In this document: one piece after another, positions 10,081-20,603 of the stretch
Layout: each line of letters starts with the position of its first letter
How positions within the stretch are numbered: the first letter of the stretch is position 1
Position numbers and translations under genes: made by a program
Notes under the pieces: model-generated
Database searches by the model: none
The model's input: only the letters and a program-made list of their open reading frames with translations
Told to the model about the DNA's origin: nothing
Origin: Phyto melanocephala
Taxonomy: Eukaryota; Arthropoda; Insecta; Diptera; Rhinophoridae
Assembly: GCA_941918925.1 (NCBI GenBank)
Contig: OW799234.1
Coordinates: 41,508,412 to 41,572,411 of the forward strand
Length of the DNA stretch: 64,000 bases
Direction of reading: 5' to 3'

Positions 10081-12716
10081 TTTTTGATTACACTGTAGAA
10101 GAAGAATATGAAGAAAGTCTGTTTGTTGGAACCATTGGTGAGAAGTTTAGTAAAAATGTTTGGAACGTCAATGTGGAAATTAATGGCAAAGCAGTAGTTT
10201 GCCAGGTGGATATGGGAGCCCAAACAAATTTGATGTCAATCAACACTTTCAATGCCTTAAGTATCAGTAAGGTAGATAATAAGGTATATAATAATAATAT
10301 ATTTACGTTTAGTGGGGAAAAGCTACCCATAGTTGGGAAAATTTTTGTAAATTTTTTATATAATGGCGTAATTTATGCAGCACCTTTTTATATTGTTAAT
10401 ATGAAATGTTACAATATTATTGGTCTTGAAATGGCCACTATGATGAATTTAACTAAAAGAGTTTTTTCATGGTTTAGGGCAGCTTAGGAAAGAGTGTCAT
10501 TTGCAAATTAAGGAAAATTGTCAACCGGTAATAGATCCGCCGCGTCGTGTCCCGTTTAGTCTTCATGAGCCATTGAGGAATGAAATTGAGAGAATGGTTA
10601 AATTGAATGTATTTACTGAGTTGAAGGAACCTACGGACTGAGTAAATTCAATCGTACTAGTGACAAAATCAAATGGCAATTTGAGATTGTGTTTGGATCC
10701 GCGGAATTTAAATAGGGTAATTGTGAGACCTAGATTTGATTTGCCTACAATAGATGAATGTAAATCTCGTATGAGTGGTTCTAAATTGTTTAGTTTGTTA
10801 GATGCTAATTCTGGTTTTTGGATGATTCCACTTGATGATGAATCGTCTAGGTTATGTACCTTTAACACTCCATTTGGGAGATATCGTTTCTTATGTTTGC
10901 CATTTGGTATAAGTTCAGCACCTGAGATATTTCATGCTGAAATGATAAGACTTTTTGGTGATATATCGGGTTTAGTAATATATATGGATAATTTTTTGAT
11001 ACATGCGCCAAGTGCAGAGGCATAACGAAATTTTGAATCAAGTTTTGGAAAGGGGAGAGAAAGTGGGCCTTAGATTTAACAGGACAAAGTCAATAATTCT
11101 CAGAACTGAGATAAAGTTTATTGGTCATATTTTTAGTGATAGGGGTGTAAGACCAGATGACAAAAGGGTGGAATTGATTTAGGCAATGCCCGTACCGGAG
11201 AATAAACAGGAATTGCAACGATTTTTGGGAATGATTACATATTTAGGATCTTTTATTGAAAATTTGTCACATAAAAACAAGCATTTGAGGGATCTTTTGA
11301 AAAAGGATTCTGTCTGGAGGTGGAACAGTGAACAACAGAGGGAGTTTGACAATTTAAAGAAGGATATTACAAAAACGCCGGTTCTAGCGTACTACGATAC
11401 GAGAAAACCTTTTAAACTATCAGTGGAAACTATCGAAGTTTGCCGTAGGCGCGGTTATAATGCATGGTAAGAATCCGGTAGCTTATGCATCTGCAACCCT
11501 AACTGATAGTCAGGAGAATTACGCACAAATTGAAAAGGAACTATTTGCTATATTGTTTGGGTGTACACGTTTCCATCAGTATATTTATGGTAGACATGCG
11601 ACTGTTGAAACAGATCACAAACCTCTGGTCCCACTGTTTAATAAACCTCTATATAATATTCCAACACGCCTTCAGAGATTCATGTTGAGATTGTTATCGT
11701 ATAATTTGAATATAGTGTATAAACCAGGCAAAGATATCTTTATTGCTGATACCTTGTCTAGGGCACCACTTAAGGAGAAAATTCTTTCTGATTTAGACAA
11801 GGACATTGATTTACAATGCAACTTGTTACTGTGCCATTTGGCACTACCGGAAAATCAAATTGAGAGTATTAGACAGGAAACTGGGAATGATCAAGTTTTT
11901 AGGAAAATCATGAACTATGTAATAGAGGGTTGGCCGGTTAGTAAGAGGCAGGTAGACTTAGAAGTTCAACAATTCTATCCAATTAAGGATGAGATAAGTG
12001 TGGTAAAGAGCATTTTATTCAAGAATAAACGTATTTTAGTGCCGAAAAGCTTAAGATCGAAAATGTTACAATATGTACATGAAGGTCATATGGGAATTCA
12101 GGGTTGCCAAACTTTGGCAAGGGCTTCAATTTATTGGCCCAATATGAATAATGATATTTATAACATGGTATCCAACTGTAGCATTTGTTTGAAATACAGA
12201 AATGCTAATCCTAAAGAGGATTTGAAAAACCATGATATATTTAACATACCTTGGTACAAAGTCGACTTCGATTTATTTGAATTTGATAGGGGAATATATT
12301 TAATAGTCGCAGACTATTATTCAAAGTTTTTTGAAGTCGAACCTTTGAGTTCTGGGTATTCTTCGGAACAGGTGATAACGAAACTTAAATCAATTTTTGC
12401 GAGACATGGTATTCCTACGATTTTGGTTTCGGATAACGGACCACCTTTCAATTCAAAGGATTTTGGACAATTTTGTATTGAATGGGGTATTGACAGTGTT
12501 AAATCAAGTCCGTATTTACCTCGTTCTAATGGTCTTGCGGAAAGATCCATTCAGACCATTAGGAATATCTTATGTAAATGTAGGGATTCTGGTACAGATC
12601 CATATATGGCTTTTTTACAGCATCGAACAATATCGAGGGATGGTATGCCGAGTCCTTCTGAATTGCTAATGAGCAGAAGATTACGTACGAAATTGCCTTC
12701 GATTTCAATCATTTAA
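10081..12716 (+). pseudogene. pol of the gypsy-like element: protease, RT, RNase H, integrase, broken
   Basis: The protease active-site line reads VDMGAQTN near 10207, where D-S/T-G is expected. RT is split by a TGA near 10639 and has LDANSGFW and TPFGRYRFLCLPFG, but the catalytic box reads YMDN instead of Y-x-DD. Another stop lies at about 11178 before MPVPENKQELQRFLG. RNase H resumes in a shifted frame at 11460 (YAQIEKELFAIL, TDHKPL, GKDIFIADTLSR). Integrase has the HHCC zinc region near 12075-12190 and acidic residues in VDFDLF, VSDNGPPF and GLAERSIQ. Two active-site changes plus stops make the copy dead in cis. Confidence 0.85.
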
Positions 12717-13281
12717 GGCCAAAATTAGTGAATCTGGGAAAAGTGAACGAACAATTTAGACGAAGACAATTAAGGGCCTCTCAAAACTATAATAGGAATT
12801 CAGTTAATCTAAAACCAGTTGAAGTGAACGAACAGATCTATTTTAGGAAAAAAATCCGACATCGGTATGGTTCAGGGGCAGGATCATAGGAAAATGTAGG
12901 GAGGCTAGGTCATTTTTGATAAGGGATGAAAATGGTGTGGTCTATAGGAGAAACAGGCAGCACATAATGAAAATGAGTAGGAGATTTGATAATTTTGCAA
13001 AGGAGAATGTGGTAGGACGGAATTCTGATGATTATGGGAATGGTTATTATGGTTTTGCTGCAGGCAGTGATGAAGTTGACGGTAACTTGGTGACAGATAA
13101 TGAGGGTGTAGATACTGATCGGGATACTGGGAATGCTAGTGCAATTCGTAGTAATCAGAATGTTGAAATTAGAAACCATGGGAATGTGAACGATGGGAAT
13201 AATACTAATAGGAACAATGAATATATGTATACATCAAAATATGGGAGGAGGATAATACCACCCAGTAGATTAAATTTGTGA
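12717..13281 (+). pseudogene. Integrase C-terminal region and tail, broken
   Basis: After the stop at 12716 the next 200 bp still translate to integrase tail-like sequence (QFRRRQLRASQNYNRN, VEVNEQIYFRKK), but with further stops. The frame opens again at 12916 with VVYRRNRQHIMKM, which is the R-R-N-x-x-H motif at the end of many Ty3/gypsy integrases. The following 90 residues are N/G/D-rich and look like an unstructured tail. Confidence 0.65.
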
Positions 13282-13336
13282 AATGTGTTTAGTTATCTTA
13301 AATCAAGTAATTTTTGGTATCTTATGAATTATTATA

Positions 13337-13519
13337 AAGAAAAGGTGATGTTATGGTAAACCCTTTTTATATCATTAAGTTTTATATGGCAACCTTTAAA
13401 TGTATTTAAAGTAACCAATTATTATAATTAGTAATCACAAGTACTAGCATATAAGAACATATTGTTTGTAGATTCATTCTAGAAAGATCTTTCTTATAAT
13501 AAAGTTGTTTAACATAATA
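13337..13519 (+). repeat. Polypurine tract and 3' LTR of the gypsy-like element
   Basis: AAAGAAAAGGTGA just before 13349 is the polypurine tract. The 3' LTR is 13349-13519 (171 bp). It differs from the 5' LTR at two positions near the start and one near the end. CATAG follows. Confidence 0.88.
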
Positions 13520-13802
13520 CATAGGAGATTCAAAATTTCTAAAACAGCAAGGATTTTTTGCCTTTCCAATCAAAATAAGTTTAACTTTAGAATTTTGGTA
13601 GTTTTTGTGACATTTGTCACGAAAAACTTTAGATTAGATCAAGTTATATCAGCAGCGCGCACTAAACTAAACCTGTGCAATCATTTACGGGGATACCCCT
13701 TTTTATAAAACGTTTTGCATAACCGACAAATTTGTTCACGTTATAAGGCTTTCTCACTGTGTTCACGTAAGGCAGTGTTTTTGTTACCGCGAGTCTACTG
13801 TA

Positions 13803-14449
13803 TTTTAGTTTGATACAAGACTTTAGAGAAGCTTTCTTCTTGTCTTGCGTGACATACGCCTATTTTCATTAATTAAGTACACAGAAGAAAATATTCCTTA
13901 AATTTTTTTAATTAATTTACTTTTTGACTTGTTTTTAAATTCTAATTAAAATTTAATTTAATTAATTTTTTTAATTGATATAAAATATTTTCAAAAAACA
14001 TTGAGATTTCTGTCAGTTGAAAAAATAAAAAAATTTATTTTAAATTACATTTTTTGAAAATTTGTTTTCGAAGGATAAATTTAATATTTATTATCCAAGG
14101 AGCAGTATAATAAAAAATAGTGGACAATGTACAAGAGATAGTTCTGGTAGGTGCACACATATAATTAATATATCTTGTTTTAAATATAATAAATTGTTTC
14201 AGTTTCATTCTAGATGTGTCCAAAGCCAATATTTCTTGTATTCTGGTATATTGCTCAAGATTCTAATTTTAATAGGTAAGTCAGTAGTGTAATTGCTAGC
14301 TGATTAACGGGAACTTTATTTGTGTAATATTATTTAGAACGTTATTTTTTCTTTTTGCACTCCAATTGCATATCGGAAGTTAGTTGCTTGTAAGAAGTGG
14401 TTTATTGCAGTTGGCAGAGTTTATTAAAAAAGTGTTGATCTAAATAGAA
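13803..14449. other. Non-coding AT-rich stretch
   Basis: Runs of TTTTTTAATTAATTT. An open frame at 14062-14292 has splice-like sites around it (TTTCAG near 14200, ATAG|GTAAGTC near 14273). The phases do not join and no family was recognised. Confidence 0.35.
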
Positions 14450-15160
14450 ATGACTTCCAATAGAAGATGTTGTAAAAATAATGCTGACACATTTTGTTAT
14501 ATTTGTGGAGAATACACCTTTAAAGAAAACATACGATTTATTTCGCAATGTGTTAAAAAGTCGTATTTAGATTACTTTGGAGTTGATCTTGGTGGCCAAG
14601 ATAAAAGCTGGGCTCCACACATTGTGTGCAATACTTGCTGTGTAAATTTGCGACAGTGGACTCAAGGAAAACGTAATAGGCTTAAGTTTGGTGTGCCGAT
14701 GGTTTGGAGAGAGCCCAGAAATCATTTGGACGACTGTTACTTCTGTTTAGTGAGTATTTAGTGATTTTGATAAGTTAATGACGGAAACTGAACGAAATGC
14801 GTGGACATCATTCGTGCAAGTTATAAAAAATTTCTTGGGAAATAATAAAGCTTCAAATAATGTTCAATTAGTGGAGAATACTCTGGATAGTTCAGAGACC
14901 TTGGCTGCAACATGAGTATTAAAATCCATTATTTGCACAGTCACTTGGACCGATTTCCCGAAAATTTGGGTAATTTAAGCGAAGAACAAGGAGAAAGGTT
15001 TCACCAAAATATCAAAATTATGGAGAATCGGTACCAAGGAAGGTGGGATACACATTTGACTACTGTTGGAATTTGCAAAGAGACTATAATTCGGCTGTTC
15101 ATTCCAGATTTCTTCTTTGTTTTTTTTTTAATTAAAAAAAAGACATATCATGAAAACTAG
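14450..15160 (+). pseudogene. Remnant of a repeated arthropod transposon-associated protein (function unknown)
   Basis: The first frame (14450-14761) starts MTSNRRCC and has cysteine pairs (CYICGEY, CNTCC, CYFC) with WAPHIVC, FGVPMVWREPRNH. A middle piece from 14778 reads WTSFVQVIKNFLGNNK in another frame. A third piece (14912-15160) reads KIHYLHSHLDRFPENLG, EEQGERFHQNIK, MENRYQGRW. From memory of insect genomes these three motifs occur in this order in a multicopy, unnamed protein family; the central several hundred residues are missing here. The cysteine-rich start looks like a zinc-binding domain. It is broken by frameshifts and a large deletion, so it is not functional. Confidence 0.6.
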
Positions 15161-15291
15161 AGCTGATAGAGACAAACTTGCACCCAAATTAACTAGAATC
15201 AGTTGATAAATTCAAAGAAGCAAATTGAGTTTTGGCCTGTGTTATTAGTATATATGTACATACATAAGTAATGAAATGTAATTAAAATATA

Positions 15292-15647
15292 TGTGGGAAT
15301 GGCCCCCCGGGGGCTAGGAATATCGGACAGACAGACAAGAAGCGGACTTTAGCGACTAACTTAAAAGTAGACTTTGACAACACTGAAGAGGAACGAAAGT
15401 AAGCAACAGACAACAGAACAACGGACGAACAGAATAGTTTTTAAGTACAGTTAAGAGCCGAACATCAACCAAGAAGGTCGACTAAAAACCCGCGAACTGA
15501 ACATTCATTTAGTACCTAAGTATATTAATTTTAAGAAATTGAATTTAAATAAAAATAGTTTTGAACTGCAGTTTGGAGTGTTTCATTTCACTAAAATAGC
15601 TAACAGTACCAACTAGTAGTTGTGCGATACCCACTGAGGTTCCCACA
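15292..15647. mobile_element. Solo LTR, 356 bp, TATA target duplication
   Basis: It starts TGTGGGAATGG and ends GGTTCCCACA, giving an 8 bp terminal inverted repeat. TATA flanks both sides (15288-15291 and 15648-15651). There is no second copy or internal coding region in the window, so this is a solo LTR left by recombination. A 4 bp TATA target is known for some insect Ty3/gypsy elements of the 17.6/297 type, which is only a hint. Confidence 0.8.
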
Positions 15648-15804
15648 TATATGTTAAGAAAAAATATTAAAAAATTGATTTTTTTTCTTTTTGAGTAATT
15701 TTATTTACAACAGTTTAAATAATATAAATTACTGATACAATAAATTCTTTATTTATATAAAATATGTAATTATTGGCATGATTCAATTAATTAAAATCAT
15801 TTTT

Positions 15805-16535
15805 AACAAGTAAAGAGTGCTACCCTTCACAACGTGTAGTCATGCAATAACAGTACATAGTTTGCATCACCATTCATCTCATATGAAATACGTACATACA
15901 TATATAAAAAACATACATATATAAAAACATTCCATTGTAAAATTATAAATTTACGTATGTATGTTAAAAAAAAAAATAAAAAAAATTAAAAAAAAAATTT
16001 AAGAAGAAAATAATTAATATAAATAATAAATATAAAACAAAAAAAAATTAAAAAAAAAAATTTAAAAAAAAAATAATAATATAAATAATATATAAAATAA
16101 AAAAAAAAATTAGAAAAAAAAAATTAAAAAAAAAAAATTTTTTGGCTCAGTTGGAATTCGATGCCACGTTTACTCTAACCAGTATTCATGTTTGTATGTA
16201 TGTATGTTGTTGTTGTAATGTTGTTTTGTGAAAAAAAATCGTGGTGGTCGTGGTTTTTTGCTCATATCTCAGTTGTTTATGTACCGATGTTTCTGATTTT
16301 GAATACCGATCTACTCCCGAATATTTCTGATATTTTATCGGGTCCAGGCGATATCGGGGGGCTTCAAAAAGTTGATTTCAACATACACACGGACAGACTG
16401 ACAGAGCTTAATCGACTCCCCTATTCATAAGCTTTCAGAAAATATATACTTTATGGGATCGGAAATGAAAATTGTAGAAATTTCACACGGAATGACAAAC
16501 CTATATATACTCTTTTCCACTGTGTGAAGGGTATA
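15805..16535 (+). mobile_element. DINE-like repeat, subfamily 1
   Basis: Left end AACAAGTAAAGAGTGC, then TACCCTTCACAACGTGTAG, an A-rich block (about 15965-16135), GGCTCAGTTGGAATTCGATG, then a conserved 3' part with ACACACGGACAGACTGACAG and ATATATACTTTATGGGATCG. It ends with the hairpin CACTGTGTGAAGGGTATAA. The order of blocks resembles the fly DINE-1/INE-1 (Helentron-derived) repeats. This copy has lost the left ATTCGGC...GCCGAAT hairpin. Confidence 0.75.
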
Positions 16536-17300
16536 AAAATTAGGAAAATTTTAATTAATTTTTTAATACTTTTTTAATTGATATTTTTTTCAATATTTTT
16601 TTCAATTACAACTATTATTTTTATTTAATTAATAGTATTACTTTGATGATTGAAGCAAAATTAAACATTTTTTTAATTAATAGTATTAATTTTGTAATTG
16701 AAACTCATATTTATTCTTTTCTGTGTAATTCTCTTTGACTGAGTATTAATTTGAGATGTTAAATAATTTTGCTCATCATTGAATGATTCTCTATCAATTT
16801 TTTTAAATAATCTTGAACTAATATGTTAAAAAATGTTTATGAGTTTTTTCAATAAACTTTTTATTTGTTGTTTTTAAGTTCAATTTTTTATTAGAATCTT
16901 CAGGATACGAGTTTTGAAAACTTAAGGATTTATACATTAGAAATGATACTACCCAAGCCCATGCCATATTTAATCATCAGGTAGTCCTCTTTCGTCAGCT
17001 GATTATTATTTTCTTCACTGATTTTAAATTTCAGCTAAAAACAATTTTCTCTTATACATATTTCTTTTATATGTCAAACAAACAAATTCTCTCCGAACTG
17101 CAATTACCTAATGAAAAAATATGCTTTAACTCGAACCATTCTTAAATATTTAACAAATTTTAATCTGTTACATTTGTTTGAATGTGGTAGTTATTTTTTG
17201 CTTTCGATTAAGTTGTTTTTGTTTTTCTTTTGATTAAGAGTTTATTCATTTAGTTTGTTTAACAGGCCCCTGCATTTTTGTGTAAAGTCGCATTGAAATT
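16536..17300. other. Non-coding AT-rich stretch
   Basis: Repeated TTAATTAATTTTTTAAT blocks, similar to 13880-14030. No gene was recognised. Confidence 0.4.
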
Positions 17301-19886
17301 GTGCTCCGTATTTTTTTGTTAATTTATTATAAACTAAATAAATCTATATATATTATTTGCTCGTATATTCCGCCTCATTCGGATTCCTCTATATATGAAG
17401 ATCATCTGAAAGCTGTTGATATAATTTTAAGAAAATTAAAATCGTCTGATTTAACAATTGTAATTGGTGACTTCAATATGCCATCTGTAGATTGGATTGG
17501 TGCTCCGGATTCTAATCATTTAGTTCCAGCTCGCTCTTCGGATTCATCAGCAGAGTTTATTAATAGTTTGTTTAATAATTGTCTTTTTCAAGTCAACTGG
17601 ATTAAAAATTCATATGATAGAATGTTGGATCTTATATTTGTGAACGATTCATCTGACTTTTCTGTACTGCGCCATCCCCCAATTTCTAACCCTGAGGATA
17701 TATATCACCCAACAATTGAAATATCGTGCTTATGCTCCTATCCTATCCGAAAGAAGAACACATCTCAGCGCAATAAAATATTTCGTTTTAAACGTACAAA
17801 TTACGTGAACCTTCAATGTCGAATGTCTCAAATTGATTGGATAGGTGTACTAAACAATTGTAAAAATGATTTGGACCTCTGTTTACTGACATTTTACCAT
17901 ATACTTAATGAATGTTTTTTGGCATCTGTACCTAGAGTGTTTCCTTCTAAAGCTAATGGTCCCCCCTGGAACACAAAATTTATATCTCGGCTTAAAAACA
18001 GGAGAAATAAATTGTATAAAAGTTATAAAAAATATGGAACGTTGTTGTGTTATGCAAAGTACTCAATATCAAGATCTGAATATACTATTGCTAATCAATT
18101 AGCTTATAAAAACTATTTAGATAAAATAAGAAATAATTTCAAAAAGGATCCAAAATCATTTTATAATTTCGTTAATTCTAAAAGACGATCGGCTGAATAT
18201 CCTTCGATTATGAAATATGGTGATTCAGAATCTTCGGATGATAAGTCCATTAGTAATATGTTTGCTGACTTTTTTGCATCAACTTACTCTTCGTCATCCT
18301 TTAACTATCAATATTCGTACACAATCCTTGAATCCACAACTTTTTCTATACCATCCATTAGCCAGCAAACCGTCTTAAACGCCCTATCTAAGCTAAAATC
18401 GTCAAACGTTGCTGGCCCAGACGGCGTCCCCAGTTGTATTTTAAAGCAATGCGCACAAATACTATACATTCCATTGACTCATATATATAATATATCTCTT
18501 AAGACGGGTTATTTTCCTTCAATTTGGAAAGAATCGTTTATAATTCCACTGTTTAAATCTGGATCTAAAGCTAATATTTCAAATTATAGAGGCATAGCTA
18601 AATTAAGTGTTATACCAAAATTATTTGAAAAACTTATATATGATACACTGTCGCATCACGCATCATCTATATTATCTCCAACAAAACATGGATTTCGTAA
18701 ATCATGTTCTACAGCTACGAATCTTCTAGAGTTGACAACTTGGGTAAATGAAGGATTTGTTAATGGCATGCAATCGGATGTTATATATAACGATTTTAGT
18801 AAGGAGTTTGATAAAGTTAATCATGATCTTTTGCTGTTTAAACTTGATCGGATGGGTTTTAGTTTATCGCTTCTTAAATGGCTTGGTTCATACTTAAAAG
18901 GCAGAACACAATCTGTTAAATTTCGTCATTCATATTCAAACTGTATAAATGTAATATCAGGTGTTCCTCAAGGTAGTCACCTAGGGCCCCTCCTATTTAC
19001 ACTATTTATAAATGATCTTCCTTCTGCAATTAAACACTCGAAAACTTTAATGTATGCAGATGATGTAAAACTATTTATTTCCTTTAACAACTCTGATCAG
19101 CAAGTTCTTTTGCAGAATGATATTAATAATTTAACTACCTGGTGTAGCATTAACTTAATGGATCTTAATGCGAAAAAATGTAAATATATGATTTTTACAA
19201 GATCAAGTCGAATAAATGGTAGCTATATTATGAATAATATAGTTCTAGATTTGGTTGATAATTTTAATGATCTTGGCGTACTTTTGGATACACAATTAGA
19301 CTTTAAAAGTCACATATTGTTAACAGTCAATAAGGCTACTGGAGTACTTGGGTTCATAAAACGTTGGGCTAAGGAGTTTTCCGATCCATATACAACAAAG
19401 CAATTGTTTACTACCCTAGTTAGACCAATTCTTGAATATGGATCTGTTGTTTGGGACCCTCAATATCAAGTATACTCTAACAAAATTGAGTCAGTTCAAA
19501 AACAGTTTCTGTTGTTTTGTCTTCGCGGTTTGCGTTGGAACCCTAACATAAGGTTGCCATCATACGAACATCGCCTCGCCCTTATTAAGTTGCCGACATT
19601 AAAAAGTCGTAGACATATGCTAAATGTTACTTTTTTGTTAAAATTAATGAACGGTAGTCTTCATTCCGAATTTCTTCTTAGCAAAATAAATTTACATATT
19701 CCTCTTCGATCATTAAGAAATTATAATATCCTAAGCATAAAATATTACAGCACAAACTATGCTAATTTTGATCCATTTCGCAGAATCTGTGATGAATTCA
19801 ATTTATTTTATCCATTTATAGATTTTAATAGAAGTTTGGAAATCGTGAAAAGAGATATTATATTACACTTAAATACAATAACCTAA
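17301..19886 (+). CDS. Non-LTR retrotransposon ORF2, 5'-truncated (CR1/jockey-like)
   Basis: The frame of up to 861 residues is open to a stop at 19884-19886. The first 15-20 residues are probably flanking sequence; real similarity starts near SIYIICSYIPP. Order: C-terminal part of an apurinic endonuclease (IVIGDFNMPSVDW, DRMLDLIFVN), an RT domain (NVAGPDGVPSCILK, SNYRGIAKLS, YNDFSKEFDKVNHDLL, SGVPQGSHLGPLLF, catalytic LMYADDVKLF), then a C-terminal region (LVRPILEYGSVVW, RRHMLNVTFLLKLM). The N-terminal endonuclease catalytic residues and ORF1 are missing, as expected of 5' truncation during target-primed reverse transcription. The remaining frame is intact, so the insertion is fairly young. 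CR1/Daphne-type clade is my best guess. Confidence 0.85.
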   Translation: MLRIFLLIYYKLNKSIYIICSYIPPHSDSSIYEDHLKAVDIILRKLKSSDLTIVIGDFNMPSVDWIGAPDSNHLVPARSSDSSAEFINSLFNNCLFQVNWIKNSYDRMLDLIFVNDSSDFSVLRHPPISNPEDIYHPTIEISCLCSYPIRKKNTSQRNKIFRFKRTNYVNLQCRMSQIDWIGVLNNCKNDLDLCLLTFYHILNECFLASVPRVFPSKANGPPWNTKFISRLKNRRNKLYKSYKKYGTLLCYAKYSISRSEYTIANQLAYKNYLDKIRNNFKKDPKSFYNFVNSKRRSAEYPSIMKYGDSESSDDKSISNMFADFFASTYSSSSFNYQYSYTILESTTFSIPSISQQTVLNALSKLKSSNVAGPDGVPSCILKQCAQILYIPLTHIYNISLKTGYFPSIWKESFIIPLFKSGSKANISNYRGIAKLSVIPKLFEKLIYDTLSHHASSILSPTKHGFRKSCSTATNLLELTTWVNEGFVNGMQSDVIYNDFSKEFDKVNHDLLLFKLDRMGFSLSLLKWLGSYLKGRTQSVKFRHSYSNCINVISGVPQGSHLGPLLFTLFINDLPSAIKHSKTLMYADDVKLFISFNNSDQQVLLQNDINNLTTWCSINLMDLNAKKCKYMIFTRSSRINGSYIMNNIVLDLVDNFNDLGVLLDTQLDFKSHILLTVNKATGVLGFIKRWAKEFSDPYTTKQLFTTLVRPILEYGSVVWDPQYQVYSNKIESVQKQFLLFCLRGLRWNPNIRLPSYEHRLALIKLPTLKSRRHMLNVTFLLKLMNGSLHSEFLLSKINLHIPLRSLRNYNILSIKYYSTNYANFDPFRRICDEFNLFYPFIDFNRSLEIVKRDIILHLNTIT

Positions 19887-20046
19887 AAATTTATTATATT
19901 TTAATTTTCATATATAAAAATGTCATTTATATTTGTTTTTGTTAAATTATTTGTAATTTCTTAATTATGTTTTGTATAAATTGTATTTAAATTAGTCTGT
20001 AGGGATTATTCCATAGACTTTAATAAATAAATAAATAAATAAATAA
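19887..20046 (+). repeat. 3' UTR and (AATA)n tail of the LINE
   Basis: About 135 bp of AT-rich 3' UTR follows the stop and ends in (TAAA)n-type repeats at 20022-20046, the kind of microsatellite tail found on CR1-like LINEs. The target duplication was not identified because the 5' junction is unclear. Confidence 0.7.
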
Positions 20047-20350
20047 CATAAAAACGCTACGTAGTTAAAAAAAAAGAATGCATTAAATGGATTTTGAGAA
20101 CAGCCTTGTAGAAGTCCACTAAACACCAAATCTAAAAAAAAATATCTTTAAAAAGGCAGGTTTAATTGTTATTCGTACACTACAATAGTATTGGTGAGTA
20201 CACTATACCTACAGATAATATTGGGCTACGTGATCCATTTTAGCTAAATGGACTACTTACAACATGGTCCTATGTTATTCAGTCATGGACCATTTAATTT
20301 TCAAACAAGAGATTGTAGTTAAACGACAAGTGTTCGTGTTTTTACGATTA
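20047..20350. other. Host flank of the Tc1-like element
   Basis: No gene or repeat recognised. Confidence 0.4.
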
Positions 20351-20603
20351 CATACTGTGAGCGTCAAAAAAAAGTGTACACAAATATTTTTTAAAACATT
20401 GTTTTTATATCAGTATTTTCATTTACGATAAAGTTTTACATTTAGGTACTTTTAAATCAGTATTTAGTTCTCTACCTTATTCTAAACAAAACAGCAAAAA
20501 TATTAACAACAACAAAAAATTTACAACAAAAATAAAAAATAATTCATTATTTACGCGTCAAAAAAAAGTGTACAAACTGTTTTTAAATGAAAATAAAATC
20601 GAT

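Larger units (their letters stand above)
8890..13519 (+). mobile_element. Ty3/gypsy LTR retrotransposon, 4.63 kb, inactive
   Basis: The two 171 bp LTRs (8890-9060 and 13349-13519) are flanked by the 5 bp target duplication CATAG (8885-8889 and 13520-13524). The order gag, zinc knuckle, protease, RT, RNase H, integrase is that of Ty3/gypsy elements. I count three differences between the LTRs, so insertion was fairly recent. The coding region nevertheless carries several stops and frameshifts, plus substitutions at the protease and RT active sites. It sits inside the Tigger-like element. The lineage within Ty3/gypsy is not assigned. Confidence 0.9.
8490..13800. mobile_element. Pogo/Tigger-like DNA transposon, split by a Ty3/gypsy element
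   Basis: The ends are CAGTAGACTCGCGGTAAC (8490-8507) and its exact reverse complement (13783-13800), each flanked by TA (8488-8489 and 13801-13802). CAGT ends with a TA target are typical of pogo/Tigger elements. GTTCACGT motifs recur just inside both ends. Removing the nested retrotransposon and one copy of its CATAG duplication leaves about 676 bp. The element is therefore internally deleted, with only a short transposase remnant. Confidence 0.85.

Noticed and set aside
14062..14292. Spliced gene with sites near 14149, 14200 and 14273
   Set aside because: Joining at the donor gives a stop within four codons, so the phases do not fit; no family similarity.
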